From positions 3,100,001 to 3,164,000 of the forward strand of contig CP082962.1 of NCBI GenBank assembly GCA_021730285.1: a DNA stretch of 64,000 nucleotides. Reading direction: 5' to 3'. The translations under genes were made by a program, and so were the position numbers. Positions 45,168-53,576 of the stretch are shown piece after piece (the stretch's first letter is position 1; each line of letters opens with the position of its first letter). Origin of the DNA: Desulfovibrio sp. JY. GTDB taxonomy: Bacteria > Desulfobacterota > Desulfovibrionia > Desulfovibrionales > Desulfovibrionaceae. Under the pieces are notes generated by a model that searched no databases, was not told where the DNA came from, and was given only the letters and a program-made list of their open reading frames with translations.

Positions 45168-45203
45168 TTCTTTCGCATAAAGACGTTTTGCAAGGAGTTG
45201 TCC

Positions 45204-47114
45204 ATGATCGGACGCTTTTCCAGCCTCGGGGCGTACAAGGGGCTTTTCACGCTGCGGGAATTTTACCGGTGCATGGCCGGCGGCGGGCTGGCCCTGGCCG
45301 CTTTCGTCGTCGGACAGGCGGGAGGGCCGCTGTGGCTGGCCGTGCTGCTGGGATTGGCTTCGGTGGCGATCAACGGCTTGCCCATCGTCATCGAGGCGGC
45401 CAGGGGGCTTTACGAGCGCCGGATCAACGTGGACGAGCTGGTGAGTCTCGCCATCGTGGCCACGCTTATCCAGGGCGAGGTGCTGGCCGCCGCGGTCATA
45501 AGTTGCATCATGACCCTCGGGTCGCTGATCGAAGAGGCGGTCAGCGACGGAGCCCGGCGGTCCATCGAAGGGCTCGCCGCGCTTTCGCCCCAGGAAGCGG
45601 TACTGGTGACCGACGACGGGGCCGAACGCACGGTGTCCGTAGCCGATATCCGCCTGGGCGACATCGTGCTCGTACGCCCGGGCGAGCGCATCCCGGTCGA
45701 CGCAGTCATCGAGTCCGGGACGACGGCCGTGGACGAGTCGGCGCTGACCGGCGAATCGCTCCCCCGCGAGCGCCGTCCCGGCGAGGCCATCCTGGCCGGC
45801 ACGCTCAACTACACCGGCCGTATCACGGCCCGGGCCGTCAAGGTGGGCGAGGACACCACCTTCGGCAAGGTGGTGAAGCTCGTGGTCGCGGCCGAGGCCG
45901 GCAAGCCCCGGGCGGCGCGCATCGTCGACCGCTATGCCCGCTGGTTCACGCCGCTGGTGCTTTTGGCGGCGGGGCTAGCCTGGCTTTTTTCCGGCCAGCT
46001 GGACCGGGCCGTGGCCGTGCTGGTGGCCGGCTGTCCCTGCGCGCTTCTCATGGCCGCACCTACGGCCACGGTCGCGGCCGTCGGCCGGGCGGCCCGGCGC
46101 GGCATCCTCATCAAGGGCGGGCAGTTCCTGGAAGAAGCGGGCCGGGCCGATGTGGTCCTTTTCGACAAGACCGGCACCCTGACACTCGGCCGGCCGGCCG
46201 TGACCGAGGTCGCTTCGGCCGAGGGGGAATCGGCGACGGAGGTCATCGGCTGCGCCGCCTGCCTGGAGCGGGAAAGCTCCCATCCGCTGGCCGCAGCCAT
46301 TTGTGACGAGGCCCGGCGTTTGGGCCTTGAGCCGGCCGCGCCCGAGTCCATGTCCGCCGCCGTCGGCCTGGGGCTTCGCGGCAGGGTGGCCGGCAAGGCC
46401 GTGGAAGTGGGCAGCCCGGAGATGGCCGGCGGCGCGGAAACGCTCCCGCCACCGCTGCGGGAATGTCTGGCGGCCATTCGGGAGCGGGGGGCAACGGGGC
46501 TGGTGGTGCGCCGGGACGGCGAGGCCATCGGCGTCATCGGCGTGGCCGACGCGACCAAGGGCATGGCCGCCCGTGCTGTGGCGGCGCTGCGCGAACTCGG
46601 CATCAAAACCATCGGCATCCTGTCCGGGGACCACGAGAAGGCCGTGGCCGCGCTGGCCGGCCGGGTCGGCGTCACCGATGTGTGGGCGGGCCTTGCCCCG
46701 GGAGACAAACTCGATATCCTGTCCCGGTTTCAGGAGCGGGGCGGTCGGGTGCTTTTTGTCGGCGACGGGGTCAACGACGCCCCGGCGCTCGCCCGGGCCA
46801 ACGTGGGCGTGGCCATGGGCGCGGTGGGCTCGGACGTGGCCCTGGAGACGGCCGACGTGGCGCTAGCCGACGACGACATCGCCAAACTGCCGTTTCTCAT
46901 CCATCTGGGCCGGCGCATGACACGGCTTATCGGCGTCAACATCGGCCTGGGGCTCCTCTTCAACTCCGTGGCCATCCTGGGCGGGGCCTACGGCTACCTG
47001 TCGCCGGTCGCGGCCGCGATTTTCCATAACGTGGGGTCGGTGGTGGTGGTGCTGTCCTCGGCCAGCCTCGCCCTCACCAGGGAGCCGGACCTTTTTGCCG
47101 GCAAGGAGGCCTGA
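45204..47114 (+). CDS. P1B-type heavy-metal ATPase
   Basis: The 636-residue pump has the actuator motif DESALTGESLP and the ion-binding CPC (Cys277-Pro-Cys279) in AGCPCALLMAAPTA. Other motifs are the phosphorylation DKTGTLT (Asp321), the SSHPLA histidine-proline motif and GDGVNDAPALA. CPC occurs in Cu, Zn, Cd and Pb exporters. There is no N-terminal HMA or Cys-rich metal domain, and the protein begins near the first helix. AAGGAG lies 6 bases before the ATG at 45204. A MarR regulator follows 6 bases later and probably controls it. Metal specificity cannot be read from motifs alone. Confidence 0.93.
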   Translation: MIGRFSSLGAYKGLFTLREFYRCMAGGGLALAAFVVGQAGGPLWLAVLLGLASVAINGLPIVIEAARGLYERRINVDELVSLAIVATLIQGEVLAAAVISCIMTLGSLIEEAVSDGARRSIEGLAALSPQEAVLVTDDGAERTVSVADIRLGDIVLVRPGERIPVDAVIESGTTAVDESALTGESLPRERRPGEAILAGTLNYTGRITARAVKVGEDTTFGKVVKLVVAAEAGKPRAARIVDRYARWFTPLVLLAAGLAWLFSGQLDRAVAVLVAGCPCALLMAAPTATVAAVGRAARRGILIKGGQFLEEAGRADVVLFDKTGTLTLGRPAVTEVASAEGESATEVIGCAACLERESSHPLAAAICDEARRLGLEPAAPESMSAAVGLGLRGRVAGKAVEVGSPEMAGGAETLPPPLRECLAAIRERGATGLVVRRDGEAIGVIGVADATKGMAARAVAALRELGIKTIGILSGDHEKAVAALAGRVGVTDVWAGLAPGDKLDILSRFQERGGRVLFVGDGVNDAPALARANVGVAMGAVGSDVALETADVALADDDIAKLPFLIHLGRRMTRLIGVNIGLGLLFNSVAILGGAYGYLSPVAAAIFHNVGSVVVVLSSASLALTREPDLFAGKEA

Positions 47115-47120
47115 TCCGCC

Positions 47121-47534
47121 ATGGAGCATGAAAAGCTCACCCGATTGCTCATTGCCTTTTACGAGAAGTTTTCGTCCTGGGAGCATGGGGTGGTCAAGGA
47201 AAGCGGGCTGACGTTGCCCCAGATGCACACCTTGGAGATTCTCGGGGCCGACGGCGACCTGCGCATGACCGAGCTTGCCGCCAGGATGGGGGTGACGACC
47301 GGGTCGCTGACGGTGTTGGTGGACAGGCTGGAGCGGGGCGGATTCGTGGCCCGCCGGCCCCACGAGACGGACCGGCGTTCCATCCGTGTGGGGCTGACTC
47401 CCGAGGGCGAGCGGCTTTTCACCGAGCATCATGCGCTGCACGCGAAGCTGACGAGCGAAATCCTGTGCGACCTCTCGCCCGAAGAGGCGGACCAGTTCGC
47501 CGGCATGCTGGAGCGAATTACGGCTTGCCTGTGA
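47121..47534 (+). CDS. MarR-family transcriptional regulator
   Basis: The 137-residue winged-helix protein has LTLPQMHTLEILGADGDLRMTELAARMGVTTGSLTVLVDRLERGGFVARRPHETDRRS, a textbook MarR DNA-binding region and wing, flanked by dimerisation helices. It follows the ATPase gene by 6 bases in one operon, so it likely regulates metal export or its own operon. No metal-binding Cys/His cluster is evident. Confidence 0.92.
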   Translation: MEHEKLTRLLIAFYEKFSSWEHGVVKESGLTLPQMHTLEILGADGDLRMTELAARMGVTTGSLTVLVDRLERGGFVARRPHETDRRSIRVGLTPEGERLFTEHHALHAKLTSEILCDLSPEEADQFAGMLERITACL

Positions 47535-47569
47535 TGGGAGGGATGCCAGAGGCATCCCTCCTCCGATTC

Positions 47570-47932
47570 TTATCGGCCGGAGGATTCCTTGCGGCCGAGG
47601 CCCTCGGCGAGCAGGGACACGGCAAGCGTGTTCATGCTGACGCCTTCGGCCTCGGCCTGCCGGGCCAGTTTGGCGTGCAGGCTTTTGGGTGTGCGCAGGT
47701 TGAACTTGCCCGAGACCGGGCCGCCGCTGCCGGGCTCCGGAAGTTCGCGGCCGTCCTCCTGGTAGACGGCAATGACGCTCTCAAGCGCATCGCGTCCGTT
47801 CAGGAGGGCCTCCTCAGGCGTTTCGCCGTCGGACATGACGGCCCCTGGAAAATCCGAGAAAACAATCAGCCAACCGCCGCCATCTTCTTCGGTGAGCGGC
47901 GTGAGGGTGAAGGGATAGCCGTGAAAATCCAT
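47570..47932 (-). CDS. hicB: HicB-family antitoxin
   Basis: The 120-residue protein has the HicB partial RNase-H-like fold start (YPFTLTPLTEEDGGGWLIVFSDFPGAVMSDGETPEEAL). A C-terminal ribbon-helix-helix-like DNA-binding part (SGKFNLRTPKSLHAKLARQAEAEGVSMNTLAVSLLAEGL) follows. Its start overlaps the stop of hicA (ATGA). It would neutralise HicA and autoregulate the pair. Confidence 0.92.
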   Translation of the reverse strand: MDFHGYPFTLTPLTEEDGGGWLIVFSDFPGAVMSDGETPEEALLNGRDALESVIAVYQEDGRELPEPGSGGPVSGKFNLRTPKSLHAKLARQAEAEGVSMNTLAVSLLAEGLGRKESSGR

Positions 47933-48183
47933 CAGGAAGCACCTCCCTGCGTTGTCGCTGCATCGAGGAGCGCCACAAACCGTTTGATATAGATCGGTTT
48001 GATCGGTCGGTGGGCAGGCACGGAAGCTTCGCCGGGCATTCCCGGAAAGGAGAAGACGACGTGGCTACCACCGCGTCGGCGGATAGTCAGTCCGAACCGC
48101 CGCGCCAGGGTTTCCATGTCCTCAATGCGCCAGTCGCGAGGATTGGCGCGCATCCGGGCCAGTATTTTGTCCGCGTTGCCCAT
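47932..48183 (-). CDS. hicA: HicA-family toxin (mRNA interferase)
   Basis: The 83-residue double-stranded-RNA-binding-like fold protein contains the conserved core RRRGGSHVVFSFPG with the catalytic His. HRPIKPIYIKRFVALLD follows. HicA toxins cleave mRNA; the antitoxin is encoded immediately downstream. The ATG at 48183 lacks a clear Shine-Dalgarno, and a TTG at 48216 is an alternative. An N-terminal extension (about 25 residues) is longer than in minimal HicA. Confidence 0.88.
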   Translation of the reverse strand: MGNADKILARMRANPRDWRIEDMETLARRFGLTIRRRGGSHVVFSFPGMPGEASVPAHRPIKPIYIKRFVALLDAATTQGGAS

Positions 48184-48299
48184 GGGAGATAGTACCGCAT
48201 CTGGGGCCAAAAACAAGAGGTGGACGGCTTTGTATGGAAAGAAGTCGGGAAAGGCAGGTGTGCTGGTCGGTTGATCGGTTGGTTAGCTGGTGGCTGGCT

Positions 48300-48383
48300 G
48301 GTCGGCGGGGCAGGGCGCGCGGCCGTGTGCGGCGCATATTTGAAGAATACGCCTTCACGCCCGCGCGCCCTGCCCCGCCGACC
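48300..48383. repeat. Long hairpin with a conserved 28-nt core, copy B
   Basis: The arms 48300-48322 and 48361-48383 pair perfectly over 23 bp. The enclosed segment 48329-48356 is the inverted match (27/28) of 16963-16990. The arm sequences differ from copy A while pairing is kept. The rest of the 48184-48545 gap has no recognisable gene. Confidence 0.65.
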
Positions 48384-48545
48384 CTGGACACGCGACCCAT
48401 CAGTCTGTTGTGAAAGTCCTCTTTCGCAGGCTGCTGTAGATTTTTGCTGGAATGGAAAAAGTCAATATCGGCAGAAAGAAGCCTCAATGAAGCTTGGAAC
48501 GGTAGTCTGCTACGCTTGGGAACAAATATTTTTTTGTCCCTTTGA

Positions 48546-48609
48546 AAGTTTTTGAAGGGGGTCCAGGGGGAAACTTTTTTCAAAAAGTTTCCCCCTGGCC
48601 GCCGGAGGC
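48546..48609 (-). repeat. 64-bp palindromic repeat, copy 3, 3' of an acyl-CoA synthetase gene
   Basis: It is identical to 5508-5571 and to 16673-16736 inverted. The palindrome is 48563-48579 with 48582-48598. It starts 23 bases after the stop of the minus-strand synthetase, in the common orientation. Confidence 0.85.
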
Positions 48610-48632
48610 GTTCCTTCCTCCCTCACCCCTTT

Positions 48633-50306
48633 CTACCGCATCGCTTCGGGGAACAGCTTGGCCCCCAGCTCGCGCAGCTTGTATTTCTGCACCTTGCCGC
48701 TGGTGGTCAGGGGGAATTCCTTCACGAAGGCGATGTATTTCGGAATCTTGTGCCAGGCGATCTGGCCCCGGCAGAAGTCGCGCACTTCCTCGGGCTCCAT
48801 GGCGACGTCCTTTCGAAGGATGATGTAGGCGCCCACTTCCTCGCCGTACTTGCGGCTGGGGACGCCGGCCACCTGGACGTCGGCGATGCCGGGCATGGTG
48901 TAGAGGAACTCCTCGATTTCGCGGGGATAGATGTTTTCGCCGCCCCGGATGATCATGTCCTTGATGCGGCCGGTGATGGCCACGTAGCCGAACTCGTCCA
49001 TGACGCCAAGGTCGCCGGAATGCAGCCAGCCGTCCTTGTCGATGCATTTGGCCGTGGCTTCGGGGTTGTTGTAGTAGCCCTTCATGGCGTTGTAGCCGCG
49101 ACAGCACAGTTCGCCCTGCTTGCCGCGCTCCATTTCCACACCCGTTTCCGGGTCGGCCACCTTGACTTCGACGTGGGGGAAGGCCCGGCCCACGCCCTCG
49201 ACCCGGTAATGGTAGGGGTCGGTGACGTCGGTCTGGGTCATGCCGGGCGAACTTTCGGTCAGCCCGTACACGCTCGTGATTTCCTTCATGTACATCTTCT
49301 CGGTCACCTGCCGCATGGTCTGGGTGGGACAGACCGAGCCGGCCATGATGCCGGTGCGCAACGACGAGAAGTCGAATTTCGGGAAGAGCTTGTGCTCCAG
49401 GATGGCGATGAACATGGTGGGCACGCCGTAGATGGCCGTGCACTTTTCCTGTTCGATGCTCATCATGGAATGCACCGGGTTGAAGACCTCGGTAAAAACC
49501 ATGGTGGTGCCGTGGTTGACGCAGGCCATGACCCCGAGCACGCAGCCGAAGCAGTGGAACAGCGGCACCTGGACGCACAGTTTGTCATTGTGCGTGAAGC
49601 GCTGTCGCTGGCCGATGGAGTAGCCGTTGTTGACGATGTTGTGGTGGCTCAGCATGACGCCCTTGGGAAAACCGGTGGTTCCCGAGGTGTACTGCATGTT
49701 CACCACATCGTGGCAGGTGAAGGTGGCCTGCCGGGCACGCAGGTCCTCGTCGGTGACGGTGCGGGCCAGGCCCAGGATCTCGGGGATGGAGTACATGCCC
49801 CGGTGCTTTTCCACGCCCAGGAAGCAGACGCGCTTCAGGTGCGGGAAGGTCTCGCTTTTAACGGCCCCGCGCTGCATGGTGCGCAGTTCCGGGGCCAGGC
49901 CGTAGAGGATCTCGATGTAGTCCGAGTCGCGGAACCCATTGGTGATGAAGATGTTTTCCGCTTCGGAGTTGGTCATCAGGTACTTGAGCTCGTTGCGCTT
50001 GTAGGCGGTGTTGACCGTGAGCAGCACGGCCCCCATCTTGGCCGTGGCGAACATGAGCGCCACCCAGAAGGGCACGTTGGTGGCCCAGAGCGCAACTTTC
50101 TCACCCTTTTCGATGCCAAGCGCGATAAGCCCCTTGGCCAGCTCGTCGGTCAATTCGTCGAACTGTCGCCAGGTCAGCCGGTAGTCCCGGTCCACGTAGA
50201 CCACGGCTTCCTGATCCGGGTATTTGGCGGCCGTCTGGTGGAGCAGCTCGCCGAGCGTCAGGTCGAAAAGCGGCGGCTCGTGCAGTGGAGGAGGCACAAA
50301 GGTCAT
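48633..50306 (-). CDS. AMP-dependent acyl-CoA synthetase (ligase 1)
   Basis: The 557-residue adenylate-forming enzyme has the P-loop-like MQYTSGTTGFPKGVMLSHHN and SVYGLTESSPGMTQT. GWLHSGDLGVMDEFGYVAITGRIKDMIIRGGENIYPREIE and the catalytic lysine region TTSGKVQKYKLRE follow. It is closest to medium/long-chain fatty acyl-CoA ligases. The ATG at 50306 has AAAGGAG 9 bases upstream. The HTH-cupin regulator gene lies 16 bases upstream on the same strand, so regulator and enzyme form a unit mirrored by 51107-53414. Confidence 0.92.
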   Translation of the reverse strand: MTFVPPPLHEPPLFDLTLGELLHQTAAKYPDQEAVVYVDRDYRLTWRQFDELTDELAKGLIALGIEKGEKVALWATNVPFWVALMFATAKMGAVLLTVNTAYKRNELKYLMTNSEAENIFITNGFRDSDYIEILYGLAPELRTMQRGAVKSETFPHLKRVCFLGVEKHRGMYSIPEILGLARTVTDEDLRARQATFTCHDVVNMQYTSGTTGFPKGVMLSHHNIVNNGYSIGQRQRFTHNDKLCVQVPLFHCFGCVLGVMACVNHGTTMVFTEVFNPVHSMMSIEQEKCTAIYGVPTMFIAILEHKLFPKFDFSSLRTGIMAGSVCPTQTMRQVTEKMYMKEITSVYGLTESSPGMTQTDVTDPYHYRVEGVGRAFPHVEVKVADPETGVEMERGKQGELCCRGYNAMKGYYNNPEATAKCIDKDGWLHSGDLGVMDEFGYVAITGRIKDMIIRGGENIYPREIEEFLYTMPGIADVQVAGVPSRKYGEEVGAYIILRKDVAMEPEEVRDFCRGQIAWHKIPKYIAFVKEFPLTTSGKVQKYKLRELGAKLFPEAMR

Positions 50307-50322
50307 AAGGTGGCTCCTTTCG

Positions 50323-50901
50323 TTATTGCGGGATGTACAGCACGGCGTAGATGTCGGTTCTTTCCGCGTTGCCGCAGCCGACATAGTGGGGCACCACCGA
50401 GTTGTAATAGATGGAGTCGCCGGGGGCGAGGACATGGCGCTCGTTGCCCAGGATCACTTCCAGCTCGCCGGTAACGACCACGATGAATTCCTCGCCCTCG
50501 TGGGAGGACAGCGGTTTTTCGGCCGCGGCGTCCTCGTCGGGGTAGACCTCGATGAAAAAGGGCTCCATGTGGCGATCGGTCTTGCCCCGGCCCATGGAAT
50601 GGTAGCGGAAGGCGGCGCGTTTGCCCCGGGCCTTTCTGAGCACGGCGTCGTCCTCGGCTCTGTCAACCCGGCAGGTCAGGCACACATCGCCGTCCACGGC
50701 GTCGTCCATGAAGGTGCCCAGGCGCTGGCCCAGGGCCAGGGCTATCTTGAGTAGGGGGCCGATCGAGGGAGTTACGTCTTCTTCTTCCAGGGCGGTCAGG
50801 AAATCCACGGAAAGGCCCGTGCGCCGGGAAAGTTCCTCGCGGGAAAGCTCCTGGCCCTCGCGGTACGTGCGAATGCGATCACCAAGCTTTTTGTCGCTCA
50901 T
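50323..50901 (-). CDS. HTH-cupin transcriptional regulator 1
   Basis: The 192-residue protein has an N-terminal XRE helix-turn-helix (LGDRIRTYREGQELSREELSRRTGLSVDFLTALEEE) and a C-terminal cupin (SSHEGEEFIVVVTGELEVILGNERHVLAPGDSIYYNSVVPHYV). Such regulators sense a small ligand in the cupin barrel. It is divergent from a similar protein at 51107; the 205-base gap between them must hold both promoters. Its likely target is the downstream acyl-CoA synthetase. Confidence 0.9.
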   Translation of the reverse strand: MSDKKLGDRIRTYREGQELSREELSRRTGLSVDFLTALEEEDVTPSIGPLLKIALALGQRLGTFMDDAVDGDVCLTCRVDRAEDDAVLRKARGKRAAFRYHSMGRGKTDRHMEPFFIEVYPDEDAAAEKPLSSHEGEEFIVVVTGELEVILGNERHVLAPGDSIYYNSVVPHYVGCGNAERTDIYAVLYIPQ

Positions 50902-51106
50902 GGCTCCCTCGTTGGTAGAATCTGAAGTAAGGTGGGGCGGAAATGACGGCACAGCCCCGTGAAGCAGCTTCCATAGCCCAAGGTTTGGCGAAATTCCAGC
51001 CGTTTTTGCATGTCCCTGGCCGTGAAAAAAAATTGACAAGCCCCTTTGACGTGCGAAAAGACGGGGAGGCGCGAGTGCATTTAAAACATCAGGCAAGGGG
51101 ACTCTC

Positions 51107-51667
51107 ATGAGCAAGGAAATCGGACCCGTGCGGGAAATCGCCATGCGGCTGCGCGGCATCCGCGAAGTGACGGGTTTCACCATGGAGCAACTGGCCGAGG
51201 CCACGGGCGTTTCGGCGGACCAGGTGCTGCTGTACGAGACCGGGGAAGAAGAAATTCCGGTCAGCTACCTTTACGAAGTGGCCAAGGCGGCCGGCGTCGA
51301 CCTTACGGCGCTCTTGACCGGCGGCGAGGCCCACCTGCACGCCTATTCCCTGGTGCGCGACGGCAACGGCCTGTCCGTGGACCGGCGCAAGGCCTATAAG
51401 TACCAGTCCCTGGCCTACCGGTTCCACAAGCCGCTCATGGAGCCGTTTCTGGTCACGGTGCCGCCCAAGGCCGAGTCGGAGATGGAATTCAACCGGCACC
51501 TGGGCGAGGAATTCATCTACATGCTGCGCGGCCGCATGGAAGTGCGCCTCGGCGACGAGGTGCTTACCCTCGAACCCCATGATTCCCTGTATATTTCCTC
51601 GCGCACGCCCCATGCCATGCGGGGACTCGACGACACGGAAGCCGAATTCCTCGACGTGATTATCTAG
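51107..51667 (+). CDS. HTH-cupin transcriptional regulator 2
   Basis: The 186-residue protein has the same XRE (MRLRGIREVTGFTMEQLAEATGVSADQVLLYETGEEE) plus cupin (HLGEEFIYMLRGRMEVRLGDEVLTLEPHDSLYISSRTPHAM) layout as the divergent regulator. The two are clearly diverged, so this is an old paralogous pair. AAGGGGAC precedes the ATG. A second acyl-CoA synthetase follows 94 bases downstream. Confidence 0.9.
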   Translation: MSKEIGPVREIAMRLRGIREVTGFTMEQLAEATGVSADQVLLYETGEEEIPVSYLYEVAKAAGVDLTALLTGGEAHLHAYSLVRDGNGLSVDRRKAYKYQSLAYRFHKPLMEPFLVTVPPKAESEMEFNRHLGEEFIYMLRGRMEVRLGDEVLTLEPHDSLYISSRTPHAMRGLDDTEAEFLDVII

Positions 51668-51761
51668 CCGGGCGCCGATTGCCCATGCGGTGTCCGGCCG
51701 AGCCGATCCATGCCAAAGCGTTTCACGCGACACCAACCTATTGCCCTTGGAGCCCAAGACC

Positions 51762-53414
51762 ATGCCTGTCGCCAAACTGCGACCCAAAACGTATCGTGAA
51801 CTGCTGGAGACCGTGTCCGTCTCCGTGCCCGAAAACTATAATTTCGCCTTCGACTTCCTCGACACCGAGGCCGCCGCGGACCCGACCCGCCCGGCCATGA
51901 TCCATATCGACAAGGAGGGCAACCGCCGGGATTTCGACCTGGCCTTTTTCAGCAAGGAATCTGCCCGGCTGGCCAACGCCTTCAAGGACGCGGGGCTCAA
52001 GAAGGGCGACCGCGTCATGGTCATCCTCTACCGCCGGCTGGAGTGGTGGGTGACCATGCTGGCGCTGCACAAGCTCGGGGCCGTGCCCGTGCCCTCGCCC
52101 AACCTGCTTACCCCCCACGACATCGATTTCCGGGTCAATTATGCCGGCATCAAGGCCCTCATCGCCGAGGATTCGGTCGTCTCCCGGGTGGAGGACGCCC
52201 GGCCGACCTGCCCGACGCTTTCCGTCCTCATCCATGTGGGCGAGGCCCCCATGCCGGCGGGCTGGCTCGACTACGAAACCATCCGCGCCGCCGCTTCGGA
52301 CGTTTTTCCCCGGACCCCCGACGCCCCCGGCGGCAAGGACACGCTGCTCATCTTCTTCTCCTCCGGCACTACCGGCATGCCCAAGATGGTGGAGCACACC
52401 CACGCCTACGCCCTGGGCCACATGCCCACCGGCGTCTACTGGCACAACCTGGAGCCCGGCGACATCCACCTCACCGTGGCCGACACCGGCTGGGGCAAGG
52501 CCGTGTGGGGCAAGTTCTACGGCCAGTGGATGGCCGGGGCCACGATCTTTGTCTGGGACTTCCGAGGCAAGTTCCATCCGGCGGAGTTGCTCGAGATCAT
52601 GAGCAAGCACAAGGTCACGACCTTTTGCGCCCCGCCCACGGTCTACCGCTTTCTCATCCGCGAGGACCTGAAGAAATACGACCTGTCGGCGCTTCGCTAC
52701 TGCACCACCGCCGGCGAGCTGTTAAACGACGGCGTGTTTCGGGCCTGGAAGGAGATCACGGGGCTGCCCATCTACGAAGGCTACGGCCAGACCGAAACCT
52801 GTCTGCAAATCGCCACATTTCCCTGCATGGAGCCCAAGCCCGGTTCCATCGGCCGGCCGGCCCCGGGCTGGAACGTGACGCTCCTTGACGAGGAGGGGCA
52901 CACCTGCCCGACGGGCGTGGAAGGCGAAATCTGCATCGGGCTCGAGGACGACAAGAACGTCGGGCTCTTCGCCGGCTACCTGCTCGAGCCGGCAAAGACC
53001 GCCTCGGTCGTGGTCAACGGCTACTACCACACGGGCGACAAGGCCTGGATGGACGAGGACGGCTACTACTGGTTCCTCGGCCGCACCGACGACCTCATCA
53101 AGTCGAGCGGCTACCGCATCGGACCGTTCGAGGTGGAAAGCGCGCTCATCACACATCCGGCCGTGGTCGAGGCGGCGGTGACCGGCGTGCCCGATCCCGT
53201 GCGCGGCCAGGCGGTCAAGGCCACGGTGGTTTTGGCTTCCGGGTTCGACCCGTCCGACGAGCTGGCCAAGGAGTTGCAAAACCACGTCAAGAAGGAGACC
53301 GCGCCCTACAAGTATCCGCGTGTCATCGACTTCGTGGACGAACTGCCCAAGACCATCAGCGGCAAGATCAAACGAGCCGAGATCCGCGCCCGCGACGCGA
53401 ATAGGGAGATATAA
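51762..53414 (+). CDS. AMP-dependent acyl-CoA synthetase (ligase 2)
   Basis: The 550-residue adenylate-forming enzyme has IFFSSGTTGMPKMVEHTHAY, then GYGQTETCLQIATFP and the hinge GRTDDLIKSSGYRIGPFEVESAL. The catalytic lysine region KTISGKIKRAEIR follows. The ADTGWGKAVWGKFYGQWMAGA block points to the medium-chain acyl-CoA synthetase / acetyl-CoA synthetase-like group, different from ligase 1. The substrate is not determinable. It follows an HTH-cupin regulator and ends at an A/T-cored palindrome. Confidence 0.92.
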   Translation: MPVAKLRPKTYRELLETVSVSVPENYNFAFDFLDTEAAADPTRPAMIHIDKEGNRRDFDLAFFSKESARLANAFKDAGLKKGDRVMVILYRRLEWWVTMLALHKLGAVPVPSPNLLTPHDIDFRVNYAGIKALIAEDSVVSRVEDARPTCPTLSVLIHVGEAPMPAGWLDYETIRAAASDVFPRTPDAPGGKDTLLIFFSSGTTGMPKMVEHTHAYALGHMPTGVYWHNLEPGDIHLTVADTGWGKAVWGKFYGQWMAGATIFVWDFRGKFHPAELLEIMSKHKVTTFCAPPTVYRFLIREDLKKYDLSALRYCTTAGELLNDGVFRAWKEITGLPIYEGYGQTETCLQIATFPCMEPKPGSIGRPAPGWNVTLLDEEGHTCPTGVEGEICIGLEDDKNVGLFAGYLLEPAKTASVVVNGYYHTGDKAWMDEDGYYWFLGRTDDLIKSSGYRIGPFEVESALITHPAVVEAAVTGVPDPVRGQAVKATVVLASGFDPSDELAKELQNHVKKETAPYKYPRVIDFVDELPKTISGKIKRAEIRARDANREI

Positions 53415-53421
53415 AGGGGAT

Positions 53422-53486
53422 GCGAGAGGGGAACCCTTTTTGAAAAAAGGGTTCCCCTCTCGCGCTCTCCCTTCCCAAAAACTTTT
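53422..53486 (+). repeat. A/T-cored palindrome with C-rich tail, 3' of ligase 2
   Basis: A perfect 20-bp inverted repeat (53422-53441 with 53444-53463) is followed by ctctcccttcccaaaaactttt. It begins 7 bases after the stop. It faces the element at 53512-53569 from the convergent gene. Confidence 0.8.
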
Positions 53487-53511
53487 AGCGGGGACAGTCT
53501 GTTATCGTTGA

Positions 53512-53569
53512 AAGTCTTTGGAAAGGGGGCCCGGGGGGAGAACCTTTCTTCAGAAAGGTTTCCCCCCGG
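53512..53569 (-). repeat. A/T-cored palindrome with tail, 3' of the phosphoribosyltransferase gene
   Basis: On the minus strand the stem ccggggggaaacctttct/agaaaggttctccccccgg (one bulge) is followed by gccccctttccaaagactt. It corresponds position by position to the 64-bp repeat, with paired changes in the stem. It starts 7 bases after the stop codon. Confidence 0.75.
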
Positions 53570-53576
53570 TTACGTC

